A stretch of 64,000 bases of DNA from NCBI GenBank assembly GCA_016792585.1, contig JAEULB010000225.1:1-64000 (forward strand), written 5' to 3'. The notes below the pieces were generated by a model. It was given only the letters and a program-made list of their open reading frames with translations. It was not told where the DNA came from and made no database searches. Position 1 is the first letter of the stretch. Each line of letters opens with the position of its first letter. The translations under genes and the position numbers were made by a program. Of this stretch, positions 8,549 to 15,683 are shown piece after piece. Origin of the DNA: Rhodospirillaceae bacterium (GTDB taxonomy: Bacteria > Pseudomonadota > Alphaproteobacteria > SHVZ01).

Positions 8549-9983
8549 AGCCCTGGAACCCTTCGAGCAGGAACAGGTGGTGCGTGCGGTCGACGTCGCG
8601 ATAGAGCGGCCGCCCGGCGGTGCCCAAGGGCGTCACCGTGGCGAAGCGCTGCAGGATGTCGTCGGGCTTCGGGTTCGGCGTGACCAGGAGGAAGGTCGCG
8701 GCCGGCATGCGCGCCATGTCGGCAGTCAGGTCCCAGTGGTCGCGAATGCGCCCGGACGGAGTCCATTTGGCCCAGGTCGCAGGTCGCGCACCGTAGATCA
8801 TCGTCGCCAGATCCATGCGGTCTTCCATCAGAAGGACCGCGTTCGGATGGGCGGCGAGCTGCCGCGCGACGTCGGCGCCGAGCGAACGCCAGCCGAGCAC
8901 GCGCTTGAACGGATCGGTGCGGCCGGTGAGCTCGATCCCGGCGATGCGCGCGAGGTCGTGGTAGCCCGCCGCGATGCCGGCGGCGGCGAGATGGATCGCG
9001 ACGCTCAGCCCCAGCAGCCAGGTGCGCTTGCGTTCGACGGCCCAGGCCACGACGAGCACCGTCGCGGAGACGTAGAGCGGAGCCGCCCAGTTGGCGTTGG
9101 CGCGCGAGAGAAAGGCGACGACGACCATCATCGTCGCCAGCGGCAGCAGCACGGAGGCCAGCAGGCGTGCGCGGACATCCGCGATCAGCGGCTTCGGCCG
9201 CGCCAACGCGAGCAGAAGGATGGAGAACGGGATCGGGCCGAAGACGCCGAACTGCGAGAGCAGGAATTCGAAGCCCTTGAACGGCCGCGTCAGCGCGCCG
9301 GCGAGGTTGGCGTTGTCGGCGGTGTGCTTGTAGCTGACGAAGGCGTGCTCGAGGTTCCAGAGGAGGTTCGGCAGGTAGCACGCGAAGGCGATGACCAGCG
9401 CCATTGCCGGCCCGCGCCACCGGATGTGCCGGCGCTCCTTAGGACTGAACGCGAAGAACAGCGCGAGGCCGACCGGGAACATCGCCATCGCGTACTTGGC
9501 GAGGCTGCCGAGGCCGACGATCAGACCGAGCGCCAGCCACCAGCGCTCGTCGTTGGTCTCGATCACGCGGACCGAGGCATAGAGCGCCGCCGCCCAGAAC
9601 ATGAGCAGGAACGGATCGGTCGAGATCAGCAGCGAGGAGACGAAAACAGCCGGGAGCGTCGCGTAGAGGATCGCCGACCACATCCCGACGCGCGGCCCGT
9701 AGAGGCGATTGCCGATCGCATGGAGAAGAAGGGCCGTGACCGCATGCGCGATCGGCGAGGCGATGCGGACGCCGAAGGTGCCGCTGCCGAAGATCGCCGT
9801 GCTCGCATGGATGATCCAGGCGACCAGCGGCGGCTTCGAGTAGTAGCCGAGGTCGGGCGAGAGCGACCAGACCCAGTACTGCGCCTCGTCGCCGGAGAGA
9901 TCGTAGCGGTCGAGCGCCAGCAGCAGCAGGCGCACCAGCGTGACCGCGGCGACGACGAGGAGCGCTGTCCGCGCCTCGTTCAT
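8538..9983 (-). CDS. GT83/ArnT-like membrane glycosyltransferase using a polyprenyl-phosphate sugar donor
   Basis: A 481-residue GT-C fold protein with about ten or more membrane helices. The first periplasmic loop holds LSGDEAQYWVWS, the acidic catalytic motif of the ArnT/PMT superfamily, and GYYSKPPLVAWI, matching the YxxKPPL motif of ArnT and RgtA-D. The C-terminal 120 residues form a soluble periplasmic domain. The start at 9983 overlaps the LAB_N stop by four bases. Such enzymes move a sugar from a polyprenyl phosphate onto lipid A or another envelope glycan. With the GT2 donor-making gene and a PAP2 phosphatase in one operon, lipid A glycosylation is the best guess; the sugar is not predictable. 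Confidence 0.88.
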   Translation of the reverse strand: MNEARTALLVVAAVTLVRLLLLALDRYDLSGDEAQYWVWSLSPDLGYYSKPPLVAWIIHASTAIFGSGTFGVRIASPIAHAVTALLLHAIGNRLYGPRVGMWSAILYATLPAVFVSSLLISTDPFLLMFWAAALYASVRVIETNDERWWLALGLIVGLGSLAKYAMAMFPVGLALFFAFSPKERRHIRWRGPAMALVIAFACYLPNLLWNLEHAFVSYKHTADNANLAGALTRPFKGFEFLLSQFGVFGPIPFSILLLALARPKPLIADVRARLLASVLLPLATMMVVVAFLSRANANWAAPLYVSATVLVVAWAVERKRTWLLGLSVAIHLAAAGIAAGYHDLARIAGIELTGRTDPFKRVLGWRSLGADVARQLAAHPNAVLLMEDRMDLATMIYGARPATWAKWTPSGRIRDHWDLTADMARMPAATFLLVTPNPKPDDILQRFATVTPLGTAGRPLYRDVDRTHHLFLLEGFQGYGR

Positions 9984-10258
9984 GCGGCGGCGCGGCGCTC
10001 TTTGCGGATGAGCCAGAGATTGCGCGCGTAGACGATGAGGCCGCCGGCCTGGCCGGCGATGATCACCGGATCGGCACGATGGATCGCATAGGCCAGAAGG
10101 GTCACGCCGCCGGCGACGGAGAACAGCCAGAACGCAAGCGGGATCACGCTCTTGCCGACACGCTCGCTCATGATCCACTGGACGATGAAGCGCGCCGAGA
10201 ACAGCGCCTGGCCGGCGAAACCGATCGCCAGCCAGATCGGCTCGATGTCGAAGTTCAT
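9980..10258 (-). CDS. Stand-alone LAB_N (lipid-A-disaccharide synthase N-terminal domain) membrane protein
   Basis: A 92-residue protein with three hydrophobic segments (about 8-27, 38-58, 64-82). WLAIGFAGQALFSARFIVQW and the ending AGGLIVYARNLWLI are the LAB_N family signature, originally described as an N-terminal extension of some LpxB proteins but often free-standing. There is no catalytic LpxB domain here. It lies between the GT2 and GT83 genes with a 3-base gap and a 4-base overlap, so it must belong to the same process. A small flippase or accessory role for the lipid-linked sugar, as for ArnE/ArnF, is an inference without proof. Confidence 0.88.
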   Translation of the reverse strand: MNFDIEPIWLAIGFAGQALFSARFIVQWIMSERVGKSVIPLAFWLFSVAGGVTLLAYAIHRADPVIIAGQAGGLIVYARNLWLIRKERRAAA

Positions 10259-10261
10259 CGC

Positions 10262-10978
10262 TTAGGTCTCTTCTCTTGCGTCGATGGGCAGGCGCGAGCG
10301 GCGGATCAGCCACCACACGCCGATCAGATCGAGGAGGCCTGCCTTGAGCCGGCCGAAATTCGTGTAGTTCGAGGTGCCGGCACCGCGCGGGCGATGGTTC
10401 ACGGGCACCGAGACGACGCGCGCGCCGTGACGGCGCGCCAGCGCCGGCAGGAAGCGGTGCATGTGGTCGAAGTACGGCAGCTCGAGGAACAGCTCGCGCC
10501 GGAAGATCTTGATGCCGCATCCGGAGTCCGGCGTCTCGTCCTTGAGCAAGGCGCCGCGGATGCGGTTGGCGAGACGGGAGGCGATCTTCTTCGACGCCGT
10601 GTCCTTCCGGTTGACGCGGTGGCCGGCGACCATGTCGGGCTTGGGATCGACCGAGAGCCGCTGGAACATCTGCGGCAGGTCGGCGGGATCGTTCTGGCCG
10701 TCGCCGTCGAGGGTCGCGATCCACTCGCCGCGCGCCCGCTTCACGCCGGTCCAGACCCCGGCGCTCTGGCCGCGGTTGGCGGCATGGCGGATCAGCCGGA
10801 GCCTGGGCAGCCGGGACTTGGCCGCTTTCAACCTATCTCCGGTTGCGTCCGTAGAGCCATCGTCGATTACCAGGATCTCGAAATCGAAGCGCCCGGCCAG
10901 CGCAGCCTCGACCTCCTCGACCAGGGGGACGATGTTGTCGGCCTCGTTCTTGACCGGAATGACGACCGAAAGCTGCAT
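10262..10978 (-). CDS. Family 2 glycosyltransferase, polyprenyl-phosphate sugar synthase type (DPM1/RgtE/ArnC-like)
   Basis: A 238-residue GT-A enzyme. It starts LSVVIPVKNEADNI with the nucleotide-sugar strand, then EILVIDDGSTD and IATLDGDGQNDPADLP, the DxD-containing pattern of dolichol-phosphate-mannose synthase-like proteins; the acceptor-side sequence ends FGRLKAGLLDLIGVWW. It lacks the two C-terminal membrane helices of ArnC and so looks more like DPM1 or RgtE. The expected reaction is transfer of a sugar from UDP/GDP-sugar to polyprenyl phosphate on the cytosolic face. It is the first gene of the four-gene operon that ends with the PAP2 phosphatase. Confidence 0.9.
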   Translation of the reverse strand: MQLSVVIPVKNEADNIVPLVEEVEAALAGRFDFEILVIDDGSTDATGDRLKAAKSRLPRLRLIRHAANRGQSAGVWTGVKRARGEWIATLDGDGQNDPADLPQMFQRLSVDPKPDMVAGHRVNRKDTASKKIASRLANRIRGALLKDETPDSGCGIKIFRRELFLELPYFDHMHRFLPALARRHGARVVSVPVNHRPRGAGTSNYTNFGRLKAGLLDLIGVWWLIRRSRLPIDAREET

Positions 10979-11143
10979 CCAAATGCCGGCTTAGAGGGAG
11001 CGGCCCGGCTTGTCGCATGGCGGCGGGGCGATGACAACAGCGGCGCCCGCCCCCTTACCGTCTCGCGTTAACCTTGTATTTTATACTTCTGTTTAGACCC
11101 ACGGCTTGCGGTTGTTTAACGGAAGGTCTAGAATCCATCTGTC

Positions 11144-11404
11144 ATGAGCGTCCAGCTTCCCGTCGCGCCACCGCCGCCCCCGCAGGTGAATCCGTTCACC
11201 GCGCGGCCGGTCGAGATTCGCGAACCCGCCGCCCGCACCGTGACGCGGACAGCGGTCGGATCCTCGCGCGAGGCGCAGGAGAACCGGGACGACCGCAACA
11301 ACCGCGCCGAGACGACGGAGAACAATCGCCGGGCGGACGAGACCCGCACAGTACGCTCGGCCCCCCGTGGCGGCCGCGGCCAGAACGTCGACATCGAAGC
11401 CTAA
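11144..11404 (+). CDS. Small low-complexity hypothetical protein
   Basis: An 86-residue protein of biased composition: a proline-rich start (VAPPPPPQVNPF), then a strongly charged, Arg/Asp/Asn/Glu-rich middle (ENRDDRNNRAETTENNRRA) and a Gly/Arg tail. It is predicted to be disordered with no signal peptide or membrane segment. It is supported as a real gene by a GGAAGG sequence upstream, an AT-rich promoter-like region with TATACT at 11082-11087, and a canonical intrinsic terminator right after it. I do not recognise a family. Confidence 0.55.
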   Translation: MSVQLPVAPPPPPQVNPFTARPVEIREPAARTVTRTAVGSSREAQENRDDRNNRAETTENNRRADETRTVRSAPRGGRGQNVDIEA

Positions 11405-11432
11405 GAACTTCCTCGTCGTCTGACGTGCAAGC

Positions 11433-11455
11433 GGCCCTCCTTCGGAGGGCCTTTT
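11433..11455 (+). terminator. Intrinsic terminator after the small disordered-protein gene
   Basis: A perfect 8-bp stem GGCCCTCC / GGAGGGCC with a TTC loop is followed by TTTT. It closes the transcript of the 86-residue gene. It also lies only 18 bases before the ATG of the next gene, leaving no room for a separate promoter (see findings). Confidence 0.85.
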
Positions 11456-11473
11456 CATTTCCGGGAGTCGCCG

Positions 11474-12334
11474 ATGCCCTCGCTCAAGCAAAAGGCCAAG
11501 CGTTTCTCCGCCATGCACTCGGCCCCCGGCATCATCGTGCTGCCGAATGCGTGGGACATCGGCAGCGCGGTCGTGATGGCCGATGCCGGCTTCCCGGCGA
11601 TCGCCACCACCTCGGCCGGCGTCGCCTTCGCGCACGGCCTTCCCGACGGCGAGAGGATCACCAAGGAGAAGATGCTGGAGATCGTCGCCGCCATCGCCGC
11701 AGCGGTGCCGGTGCCGGTGACCGCCGATCTCGAGGCGGGATACGGGCCGAAGCCCGAGCACGTCGCGAGGACGATCAAGGACGCGATCGACGCCGGGCTC
11801 GCCGGCTGCAACATCGAGGACACGCTGAACCGCGGCGGCAAGAAGCTCTACGGCTTCGAAGCCGCCGTCGACCGCATCCGCGCCGGCGCCGAGGCGGCGA
11901 AGAAGGCGGGCGTCAAGTTCGTGCTGAACGCGCGCACCGACGCCTACCTGATGCAACTCGGCAATGCGAAGACCAACTTCGCGGAATCGGTGAAGCGCGC
12001 GAACGCCTATCTCGCCGCCGGCGCGACCTCGGCCTTCGTTCCCGGCGCGCTGGACGCCGACACGATCCGGCAGCTCGCGCACGAGATCGACGGGCCGATG
12101 AACGTGCTCGGCGCGCTCGGCGGCCGGCCGGCGCCCTACACCGTCGCCGAGCTCGAATCCTTCGGCGTCAAGCGCATCAGCATCGGCGGCAGCCTCGCCA
12201 GTGCGGCGCTCGGCTTCGTCCGCCGCATGGTCGGCGAGATCAGGAAGAAGGGCACCTTCGACTATCACGCGGGCGCGTTCAGCCACGCCGATGCGACGGA
12301 CCTGTTCGAGAAGTACGCGAAAAAGAAGAATTAG
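11474..12334 (+). CDS. Isocitrate lyase/PEP-phosphonomutase family enzyme
   Basis: A 286-residue TIM-barrel enzyme of the ICL/PEPM superfamily. Visible signatures are LPNAWDIGSAVVMADAGFPAIATTSAG near the N-terminus (two strands), VPVTADLEAGYG (Mg-binding D/E of the superfamily), GCNIEDT and FVLNARTDAYL. It lacks the KKCGH active-site loop of true isocitrate lyase, so a C-C or P-C lyase such as oxaloacetate, 2-methylisocitrate or carboxyphosphonoenolpyruvate-type activity is likely, unassigned. The start at 11474 has GGGAG about eight bases upstream. It converges with ada. Confidence 0.88.
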   Translation: MPSLKQKAKRFSAMHSAPGIIVLPNAWDIGSAVVMADAGFPAIATTSAGVAFAHGLPDGERITKEKMLEIVAAIAAAVPVPVTADLEAGYGPKPEHVARTIKDAIDAGLAGCNIEDTLNRGGKKLYGFEAAVDRIRAGAEAAKKAGVKFVLNARTDAYLMQLGNAKTNFAESVKRANAYLAAGATSAFVPGALDADTIRQLAHEIDGPMNVLGALGGRPAPYTVAELESFGVKRISIGGSLASAALGFVRRMVGEIRKKGTFDYHAGAFSHADATDLFEKYAKKKN

Positions 12335-12340
12335 TCGGAT

Positions 12341-12367
12341 CCCCTCTCCCGCGAGCGAGGGAGGGGG
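12341..12367. terminator. Pyrimidine/purine-rich hairpin between convergent genes
   Basis: CCCCTCTCCC, a short loop and GAGGGAGGGG form an imperfect GC-rich hairpin in the 49-base gap between the ICL-family and ada stops. Similar elements (ctctcccgcgagcggga type) are scattered in many proteobacterial genomes. It may act as a bidirectional terminator; there is no T tract. Confidence 0.4.
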
Positions 12368-12383
12368 CTGCTAGCAGCGGAGA

Positions 12384-13433
12384 TTACTCGCCGGCTTCGC
12401 GACGCTCGCGCGCCAGCAGCGCTTCCTTCCGCTTCGAGCCCCAGCGATAGCCGCCGGTCGTGCCGTCGGTGCGCACCACGCGGTGACAGGGGATGACCAG
12501 CGGCACCGGGTTGGCGCCGCAGGCGTTCGCCACCGCGCGCACCGCGCTCGGCTTGCCGATCCGTTCCGCGACCTCCTGGTAGCTCGCGGTCTTGCCCGAT
12601 GGGATCCGCTGCAGCTCCTGCCAGACGCGGCGCTGGAACGCGGTCGCTCTTATATCCAAGGGCAGCGAGAGGTCCGGCAGCTTGCCGGAGAGATGGCGGA
12701 CGATCGGGTCGACATAGGACCCGAGCCCGCCTTCGTCGCGCGCGATGCTGGCGCCGGGGAACTCCGCCTGCAGCTCCTTGCCGAGGCGCTTCTCGTCATC
12801 GCCGAGCGCGATCATGCAGACGCCCTTCTTCGTCGCTGCGACCAACAACAGATCGAGCGGCGTCTTCTTGATCGCGTAGCGGATATCCTCGTCGACGCCG
12901 CCCTTGCGGTAGCGGGCCGGTGTCATGCCGAGCTCGGCCTTGGCCTTCTCGTAGAGGCGGCTCGCCGAACCGTATCCCGCGCCATACATCGCCTGCGCCA
13001 CCGGTTCGCCCTTCTTGAGATCGTCCTTCAGGCGCGCGACGCGCTTGGCCTCGCCATACGCACGCGGGCTGACGCCGACGATCTCGGTGAACAGGCGCTG
13101 CAGGTGGTGCGGGCTGATGCCGACGGCGCGGCCGAGCATGGTCAGCGTCGGGATCGCGTCGGCATCGTCGATCAGGCGCGCGGCCTTGCGGATCGCCCTC
13201 AGGCGCGGATTGTCGGTCTCGACCAGGTTCGGCCGGCAGCGCTTGCAGGCGCGGTAGCCGTCATGCTCGGCCGCTTCCGGCATCGGATAGAAACGCACGT
13301 TCTCGCGCTTCGGCCGGCGCGCCGGGCACGACGCCTTGCAGTAGATCCCGGTCGAGGTGACGGCGGCGACGAAGCTTCCGTCGGCTCCTGCGTCGCGGGC
13401 CTCGAAGGCGGTCCAGAGCTTGTTCGTATCCAT
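12384..13433 (-). CDS. ada: Ada: methylphosphotriester sensor, AraC-type regulator and O6-methylguanine-DNA methyltransferase
   Basis: A 349-residue full-length Ada. The N-terminal zinc domain has the four cysteines (GIYCKASCPARRPKR, then YRACKRCRPN), including the methyl-phosphotriester acceptor. An AraC helix-turn-helix follows (GISPHHLQRLFTEIVGVSPRAYGEA). The C-terminal methyltransferase domain has RAVANACGANPVPLVIPCHR with the acceptor cysteine at about residue 316. It repairs alkylated DNA suicidally and, once methylated, activates its regulon. No alkB or other alkylation-repair gene sits next to it, so it likely controls targets elsewhere. An ATG at 13433 is the natural start. Confidence 0.95.
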   Translation of the reverse strand: MDTNKLWTAFEARDAGADGSFVAAVTSTGIYCKASCPARRPKRENVRFYPMPEAAEHDGYRACKRCRPNLVETDNPRLRAIRKAARLIDDADAIPTLTMLGRAVGISPHHLQRLFTEIVGVSPRAYGEAKRVARLKDDLKKGEPVAQAMYGAGYGSASRLYEKAKAELGMTPARYRKGGVDEDIRYAIKKTPLDLLLVAATKKGVCMIALGDDEKRLGKELQAEFPGASIARDEGGLGSYVDPIVRHLSGKLPDLSLPLDIRATAFQRRVWQELQRIPSGKTASYQEVAERIGKPSAVRAVANACGANPVPLVIPCHRVVRTDGTTGGYRWGSKRKEALLARERREAGE

Positions 13434-13507
13434 GAGCGGTCTCCTTGGCCCTATAGCTAGGCCGAGGGGGAGCCCCTTGCTATCCGAAGCTTGCGCCGTA
13501 TCTCAGA

Positions 13508-15520
13508 TCATAGAAAGCGCGCCAGCCAGGCCTTTACCTCGCGCCAGAAGACCCGCGTGTTCTCGGCCCGGCCGATGAAATGGCCTTCGTCCTGGAACAC
13601 GATGAACTTGGTCGGGACCTGGCGGCGCTTCAGGATCTTGAAGTTGGTATAACCCTCGCCCACGGGCACGCGGAAATCGCGCTCGCCATGGGTGATCAGG
13701 GTCGGCGTCGAGAAGTTGCCGGCATAGCGGATCGGGCTCTGGTCGTTCCACTGCCCGCCCTTCTCCCAGATCGGCACGCCCATGCGCTTCTCGCGCTCCA
13801 TGCCGCCGTCGTTGGTGCCGTACTGCGCCTCGTTGTTGATCGGGCCGACATGGGTCACGAGGCACTTGAAGCGCTTCGTCGTGCCGTTGAGCCAGTTGAC
13901 CATGTAGCCGCCATAGCTGCCGCCGACGGCGGCGAGACGGTCCTTGTCGATGAACGGGTGCAGCCGGATCGCCTCGTCGATGCCGGCGAGGACGTCCTTG
14001 CAGGGCCCGCGCAGCACGTCGCGCTCGATCGCTTCGGCGAAGGCCTGGCCAAGGCCGAGCGAGCCCTTGTAGTTCGTGCACAGCACGACGTAGCCCGGCG
14101 TCGCCAGCAGATGCTTGTGGAACCAGTAGGCCGAGTAGTTGAAGGCGTCCGTGTAGGCGGTCGCCGGCCCGCCATGGATCAGCGCCACCAGCGGGTACTT
14201 CATCTTCGGATCGAAGCCGGGCGGCAGGATCAGCATGTTGTGGATGCGGAACCCCTCGGCCGAGGTGAACCAGAAGTGCTGCGGATCGGGCGCGTCGATC
14301 TCGGCGATGCGCGCGGCGTTGAACGTGGTCAGCGGCACGTGGCCGTCGCCCGTGAGACGCACGATCTCCGGCGGCTGGATCGCGCGCTCGAAGATCGCGG
14401 CGAGACCGCCGTCGATCGGCGTGACGGTGCGATAGGCGCCGCGTCCCGTCGGCAGCAGGGGCTCGACCTTGCCGCCGGCCGTGGGCACGCGGAACACGCG
14501 CGCGAAGCCATCGTCGAGCGCATCGAGATAGGCGGTGCGGCCATCGGTCGAGATCGAGAATCCGGCGACGAGACGATCCCAGCCTTCGGTGACGATCGCG
14601 GGCTTGCCTGCCTTCGGCCAAGCGAAACGCGCAAGCTGTGCCGCCGTCTGGCCCGCGCCCGGGGGCTTGCGGATCGCATAGAGCGCGTCGCCGGTGCGGG
14701 AGAACTGCGGCTCCGCGAAGCCTTCGGTCGGATCGGAGATCATCCTGGGCTCGCCGCCGGTCGCGGACACCTGGAACAGGCTGGTCTCGGACTCGATGTG
14801 CATCATCGAGTCGGCGCCGATCTGGGCGGCGAAGACGACGGACCCGCCGTCCGGCGCCCACTGCGCCGCCAGCGTTTCGGTCGTGTCGAGCTCGGTCTGG
14901 CGGAAGGCGCCGCCGCGGAATCCCGGCGCCCTGGCGAAGGCGGTGCCCTTCAGCAGGTCGAGCGGCGCGGCGCCGGGCCTGAGCTCGACCACCAGCGGAT
15001 GCGGCCGGCGTTCGTCCAGCCATTTGTTCCAGAAGCGGACCGGCATCTCCTCGAAGATCCTGGCCGAGGACTTCGGCGCCGTCTGGCTGCCGTCGGCGGC
15101 GCAGTCGGCCTCGTAGAGGATCGCCCTGCCGTCGGGTCGCCACTTCGGATAGCGCGCCGCCCCTTCGCCCGAGGTCACCCGCTCGGGCTCGCCGCCTGCG
15201 ACGGGCATCACGTAGACCTGCATGACCGAATCGCCCGCGCGCCGGCTGGCGAAGGCGAGCCGCGTCCCGTCCGGCGACCAGGCCGGCGCGCCGAGCGGCG
15301 CCGGACCGCGGGCGAGGCAGCGGGGCGGCGTCTTGCCGTCGGCCGCCACCATCCAGAGCGCCGTGACCTGCCCGGCCGGGTCGTAGGCCGGCTCGATCAC
15401 CGCGACCGCCAGCCACCGCCCGTCGGGGCTTGCGGCGGGGTTGCCGACCCGGTGCATCAGCCAGATGTCTTCCTGCGTGACCGGCCGTCCGGCCACCTGC
15501 GACGCCTGCGCTTCGGTCAT
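13508..15520 (-). CDS. S9 family serine peptidase (prolyl oligopeptidase/acylaminoacyl-peptidase type)
   Basis: A 670-residue two-domain enzyme. The first about 410 residues form a beta-propeller with TolB/WD-like blades (NPAASPDGRWLAVAV, PAWSPDGTRLAFASR, PKWRPDGRAILYEA). The C-terminal alpha/beta-hydrolase domain has the oxyanion strand ALIHGGPATAY, the nucleophile GGSYGGYMVNW (Ser about 533), the acid in HGERDFRVP (about 616) and the histidine in DEGHFI (about 646). The start at 15520 (MTEAQASQ) has GGGGAAG directly upstream; the frame stays open further but without a site. There is no signal peptide, so it is cytosolic. It is divergent from ugpB. Confidence 0.92.
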   Translation of the reverse strand: MTEAQASQVAGRPVTQEDIWLMHRVGNPAASPDGRWLAVAVIEPAYDPAGQVTALWMVAADGKTPPRCLARGPAPLGAPAWSPDGTRLAFASRRAGDSVMQVYVMPVAGGEPERVTSGEGAARYPKWRPDGRAILYEADCAADGSQTAPKSSARIFEEMPVRFWNKWLDERRPHPLVVELRPGAAPLDLLKGTAFARAPGFRGGAFRQTELDTTETLAAQWAPDGGSVVFAAQIGADSMMHIESETSLFQVSATGGEPRMISDPTEGFAEPQFSRTGDALYAIRKPPGAGQTAAQLARFAWPKAGKPAIVTEGWDRLVAGFSISTDGRTAYLDALDDGFARVFRVPTAGGKVEPLLPTGRGAYRTVTPIDGGLAAIFERAIQPPEIVRLTGDGHVPLTTFNAARIAEIDAPDPQHFWFTSAEGFRIHNMLILPPGFDPKMKYPLVALIHGGPATAYTDAFNYSAYWFHKHLLATPGYVVLCTNYKGSLGLGQAFAEAIERDVLRGPCKDVLAGIDEAIRLHPFIDKDRLAAVGGSYGGYMVNWLNGTTKRFKCLVTHVGPINNEAQYGTNDGGMEREKRMGVPIWEKGGQWNDQSPIRYAGNFSTPTLITHGERDFRVPVGEGYTNFKILKRRQVPTKFIVFQDEGHFIGRAENTRVFWREVKAWLARFL

Positions 15521-15593
15521 CTTCCCCGCTCCCTCGGCCGCCCCGGCCCGCATCCTAGCGGACCGCTTGCCTTCGCCGCGCGATCCTGGTGGA

Positions 15594-15611
15594 CTGTCAT
15601 GGAACTTTAAC
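15594..15611 (+). promoter_or_regulatory. Candidate (partial) Pho box upstream of ugpB
   Basis: CTGTCAT, identical to the best PhoB half-site, is followed exactly 11 bases later by CTTTAAC, a weaker (4 of 7) copy. It sits 73 bp upstream of the ugpB start, almost the same distance as the clear Pho box of pstS here. PhoB control of ugp is established in E. coli; only one half-site is convincing in this case. Confidence 0.4.
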
Positions 15612-15683
15612 CAAGAAGACACTTCGCGGTCTTTAGGTCCGGCCGATACCAACGGCTGGTCCATTCAGAGGGAGGCTAGAGTC

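Noticed and set aside
8475..10031. Long plus-strand open frame opposite the GT83 gene
   Set aside because: Its translation is an Arg/Asp/Gln-rich shadow, while the minus strand encodes a clear GT83 protein with many membrane helices.
9984..10724. Upstream extension of the GT83 reading frame to 10724
   Set aside because: The extension is a shadow of the LAB_N and GT2 genes; membrane topology and family length start at 9983.
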